A stretch of DNA of 64,000 nt from Bartonella phoceensis. GTDB taxonomy: Bacteria; Pseudomonadota; Alphaproteobacteria; Rhizobiales; Rhizobiaceae. Shown here piece by piece: positions 61,062-64,000 of this stretch; position 1 is the first letter of the stretch; each line of letters starts with the position of its first letter. Location: assembly GCF_902825145.1 (NCBI RefSeq), contig NZ_CADEAD010000001.1, forward strand, positions 62,001 through 126,000, in the 5' to 3' direction. The notes under the pieces were generated by a model. That model ran no database searches. It saw nothing but the letters and a program-made list of their open reading frames with translations, and was not told where the DNA came from. The position numbers and the translations under genes were made by a program.

Positions 61062-62150
61062 TCATTTAAAATGTTTAGATAACTTTAATTCTTGCGCTTG
61101 ATAATGTGATCCAGCATTATGCCCGTATAGTATAGACGGCCTATTGAGCATATGTTCATATACTAAACGACCAATAATTTGACCATGTTCTAAGATAAAT
61201 GGAACCTCACGGCTGCGGACTTCCAAAACTGCTTTTGCTCCTTTTCCACCAGCTTCCATATGCCCAAAGCCTGGGTCAAAAAAACCTGCATAATGCACTC
61301 TGAATTCACCAACTAAAGGATCAAAAGGGGTCATTTCAGCTGCGTAAAGCGGGGGAACATGGACAGATTCTCGCGAAACTAAGATATAGAACTCATCAGG
61401 ATCAAGAATCAATTCCCTTTGACCACGGTTAAAAAGAGGCTCCCAAAAATCTAGAATATCCACAATAGCGTGTTTATCAATATCAATAATATTTGTATGG
61501 CGTTTACCACGATAGCCTACAAGTCCATTTTCATCCCCTTTCAAATTAATTGAAATCCCAATACCACCTGCGCTAATATTAGGCAAATCATCCGATATTA
61601 GTGTTTCATTTGTATGCAAAGCATGCAACTCAATTTCATTTAAATAACTGTATCCTTTGCGAAATCGAAGTTGAGATAAACGCGAACCGGTACGCACCAA
61701 AATTGGAAATGTGCGTGGACTCATTTCAAGATAGAGTGGGCCATGGTAACCGGCATAAATCTTATCAAATTCCCGCGCGTTATCGGTAATCACACGTGTA
61801 AAAATATCTAATCGCCCGGTAGAACTTTTTGGATTTGCAACGGCCGATAAAGTTTCCGGTAAAGCCAAACTTTCTAAAAGAGGAACTATATAAACACATC
61901 CTGTTTCCAAAACTGCTCCATCTCGCAAATCAAATTCGTGTAATTTTAACCGTTCGATTTTATCTAAAACTTTTACATCAGCGCCCGGCATAAAGGAAGA
62001 ACGTATACGATAGGCTTTATCTCCTAAACGAAGATCAAGACTTGCAGGTTGTATTTGGGCTGCATCAAATGGCCAAAGAGCCTTGAGAATGCTATTATCA
62101 ATCAAAACTTGTATATCACTATTTGCCAAAATACCGCTCACACGCACCAT
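61062..62150 (-). CDS. dcd: 2'-deoxycytidine 5'-triphosphate deaminase, long alphaproteobacterial form
   Basis: A 362-residue protein of the dUTPase/Dcd superfamily, predicted to deaminate dCTP to dUTP for thymidylate synthesis. It is about twice the length of E. coli Dcd (193 residues) and looks like two tandem Dcd-like halves. The first has IQPASLDLRLGDKAYRIR and AVANPKSSTGRLDIFTRVITD (SSTGR catalytic-type motif). The second has FDPLVGEFRVHYAGFFDPGFGHMEAGGKG and VRSREVPFILEHGQIIGRLVYE. This long form is common in alphaproteobacteria. It lies opposite mutL. Confidence 0.85.
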   Translation of the reverse strand: MVRVSGILANSDIQVLIDNSILKALWPFDAAQIQPASLDLRLGDKAYRIRSSFMPGADVKVLDKIERLKLHEFDLRDGAVLETGCVYIVPLLESLALPETLSAVANPKSSTGRLDIFTRVITDNAREFDKIYAGYHGPLYLEMSPRTFPILVRTGSRLSQLRFRKGYSYLNEIELHALHTNETLISDDLPNISAGGIGISINLKGDENGLVGYRGKRHTNIIDIDKHAIVDILDFWEPLFNRGQRELILDPDEFYILVSRESVHVPPLYAAEMTPFDPLVGEFRVHYAGFFDPGFGHMEAGGKGAKAVLEVRSREVPFILEHGQIIGRLVYEHMLNRPSILYGHNAGSHYQAQELKLSKHFK

Positions 62151-62448
62151 ATGTTCTGCCTTCCATTTTTACTTCATTTCTTTTTGGCTCAGATGATTGA
62201 TGAGTGCAAGCTGTTTTAAGGCGACAACAACAATTCTCCTCTGGTTTTGCTAATAAATTTGTTGCTACAATCTACATGAAAACACTATAAGCGACGAAAC
62301 AGTACTTGGTGCAACATTCCGGAAAGTAAATATAAGAGTTATTTTGTGAATAATATCTTACACAATTCCATTCTTGAATGTTACACAAATAATGCTATCA
62401 TAATTCAAATCTCTCATAGAATCCGCAGGAATCTTTGTATAATTTATT
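62151..62448. other. Divergent intergenic region, dcd / mutL
   Basis: 298 nt separating divergent genes. An extended -10-like sequence, TGTATAAT, ends five nt before the mutL ATG. No other element could be supported. Confidence 0.4.
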
Positions 62449-64000
62449 ATGATCATACGCCATCTTAGCGAAAATATTATTAATCAAATTGCTGCCGGTG
62501 AAGTTATCGAACGACCAGCAAATGTTGTTAAAGAACTTGTTGAAAACGCTATTGATGCTGGAGCAACCCGAATCGAAATTGTTACAGCAAATGGTGGGAA
62601 GAACTTTATAAAGGTCTGTGATAACGGCTGTGGTATTCCTGCAGATCAGTTGACATTAGCAGTTTCTCGCCATTGTACCTCAAAAATTACTGATAATGTG
62701 CACAATATTTGTTTCCTTGGGTTTCGAGGAGAGGCTTTACCATCTATTGGTTCTGTTGCTAAACTTAAACTCACTTCACGAACCCGGGATGCTGATAATG
62801 CTGCTGAAATTACTGTTACAGCAGGAAAAGTTATTGGCCCCAAACCAGCTGCCGCAAATTGCGGAACGATTGTTGAAGTTCGTGACCTTTTTTTTGTCAC
62901 TCCAGCACGGCTCAAATTTATGAAAACGGACCGTGCTGAAATGAATGCGATTACTGATATGATTAAACGAATTGCTATCGCATTTCCGCATATCCGTTTT
63001 TCCCTTTCAGGCTCAGATAGAACTTCTATGGAATTACCTGCTACGGAAAATAATATCCAAGGACAATTACAACGTATTACGCAAATTATGGGGAAAGAAT
63101 TTGCTCCCAACAGTATCGCACTGAATGCTGAACGCGAATCAGTTCGTTTGACTGGATTTGCTTGTTTACCATCCTTCAACCGTAGCAATAGCCTTCATCA
63201 ATTTTCTTATGTAAATGGGCGTCCAGTGCACGATAAATTTCTCTGGGGAGCAATTCGAGGAGCCTATGCTGATGTTATGACACGGGATCGTTATCCTGTA
63301 TCTATTCTTTTTATTGATCTACCACCTGCTGATGTAGATGTTAACGTCCACCCTGCCAAAGCAGATGTACGATTCCGTGATTCAGGGCTCATTCGCGGTT
63401 TAATCGTTGGAGCAATTCGTGAAGCATTGCATCAGACGGGTGTTCGTCCTACTTCAACGCGTTCTGAAGCAATGTTGGCTGCATTTCAGATACAACAGCC
63501 ATTGAAAACTTTTAAAAATACACATTCACCTTCTTCTTACAGTTCACAGCCCCATCATTTTGCATCCGCATCAATGCTTCATAAGCCATTGGATATTATC
63601 AACTCTTTTGGTTTAGAAGAAGATGCTACTCCTCTTATAGACGGTTTAGATACACCAAGTGGTGATACTTACATTTCAAGTACGGCACCTTCACCAGAAG
63701 AATTATCTTATCCACTAGGAGCAGCCAGGGCACAAATTCATAAAAACTATATTATTGCTCAAACCAAAGATAGTTTGATTATTGTTGATCAGCATGCTGC
63801 ACATGAACGATTGGTTTATGAAGCACTCAAGAATGCGCTTTATTCCAAACCACTTCCCTCACAATTGTTGCTTATCCCTGAAATTGTAGAACTCTCTGAA
63901 GAAGATGCAACATGCCTTTTAACGCATAAAGATGCTTTGCAGAAATTTGGCTTGTGTATAGAACCATTTGGACCGGGTGCAATCGTTGTACGTGAAACAC
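62449..64000 (+). CDS. mutL: DNA mismatch repair protein MutL, truncated by window edge
   Basis: MutL couples mismatch recognition by MutS to downstream repair. About 517 residues are visible from the ATG at 62449 ([20 protein letters not shown]) to the window end. The GHKL ATPase motifs are intact: [39 protein letters not shown] and [19 protein letters not shown]. The transducer domain ([23 protein letters not shown]) follows, then a linker and the start of the C-terminal dimerisation domain ([14 protein letters not shown]). No Shine-Dalgarno lies in range of the start. The 3' end lies outside the window. Confidence 0.96.
   Translation, partial: MIIRHLSENIINQIAAGEVIERPANVVKELVENAIDAGATRIEIVTANGGKNFIKVCDNGCGIPADQLTLAVSRHCTSKITDNVHNICFLGFRGEALPSIGSVAKLKLTSRTRDADNAAEITVTAGKVIGPKPAAANCGTIVEVRDLFFVTPARLKFMKTDRAEMNAITDMIKRIAIAFPHIRFSLSGSDRTSMELPATENNIQGQLQRITQIMGKEFAPNSIALNAERESVRLTGFACLPSFNRSNSLHQFSYVNGRPVHDKFLWGAIRGAYADVMTRDRYPVSILFIDLPPADVDVNVHPAKADVRFRDSGLIRGLIVGAIREALHQTGVRPTSTRSEAMLAAFQIQQPLKTFKNTHSPSSYSSQPHHFASASMLHKPLDIINSFGLEEDATPLIDGLDTPSGDTYISSTAPSPEELSYPLGAARAQIHKNYIIAQTKDSLIIVDQHAAHERLVYEALKNALYSKPLPSQLLLIPEIVELSEEDATCLLTHKDALQKFGLCIEPFGPGAIVVRET

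Noticed and set aside
1..64000. tRNA or rRNA genes
   Set aside because: No cloverleaf with a proper T-loop and acceptor stem and no rRNA segment was recognised on either strand; a covariance search could still find one.
1..64000. Insertion sequences, prophage or defence-system genes
   Set aside because: No transposase, integrase, phage structural gene, restriction-modification gene or toxin-antitoxin pair was recognisable among the open frames.

Overview
The window looks like an AT-rich chromosome segment of a Bartonella species (Alphaproteobacteria, Hyphomicrobiales). Three things point there. Four tandem genes encode Hbp/Pap31-type heme-binding outer-membrane proteins. The order of the housekeeping genes is rhizobial. 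Many intergenic gaps are long, AT-rich and contain decayed genes, as expected of a host-restricted genome. The species cannot be fixed from the sequence alone.

Region 1 (1-26.2 kb) is almost entirely minus strand and carries core information-processing genes. Read in the direction of transcription they are ffs (SRP RNA), dnaX, ybaB, recR, a YeiH-type exporter, tsaB-rimI, miaB, phoH-ybeY-corC-lnt, an XRE regulator, metK-trmB, rimP-nusA-ylxR-infB-rbfA-truB, then rpsO and pnp (cut by the window edge). Many neighbours overlap by 4 bp or abut, which suggests translational coupling. A plus-strand MFS exporter gene separates truB from rpsO.

Region 2 (26.2-32.6 kb) begins with about 1.9 kb of decayed sequence, including the remnant of an exported protein. 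It continues with pheA-kdsB (minus), a membrane-anchored cytochrome c (plus), a MoeB/ThiF-like adenylyltransferase (minus) and gshB (plus).

Region 3 (32.7-43.9 kb) is plus strand. It holds the phosphate uptake operon pstS-pstC-pstA-pstB-phoU without adjacent phoR or phoB. After it come a SleB-type wall hydrolase lipoprotein, an M29 aminopeptidase, mutM, an M20 peptidase and a short RNase D closed by a clear hairpin.

Region 4 (44-49.4 kb) is the hbp array. Each of the four genes has the same 14-bp box (TTTTTACTACAGAT) 53-61 nt before its start codon and a related GC-rich terminator behind it, so each appears to be its own transcription unit. The second gene carries an 18-copy, 9-bp in-frame repeat encoding an Asn-Thr-Asn/Asp loop. 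A decayed gene lies just upstream of the array.

Region 5 (49.5-64 kb) has ileS, a small lipoprotein gene, tadA (minus), rluB-rsmD (overlapping), a strongly decayed two-part transketolase locus (56.5-58.35 kb), lldD (minus), a long-form dCTP deaminase (minus) and mutL (plus, cut by the window edge). I saw no tRNA, rRNA, CRISPR array, insertion sequence or prophage. I did not find a convincing new multi-gene system. The most interesting structures are the hbp array with its repeat loop and the gene-decay sites.
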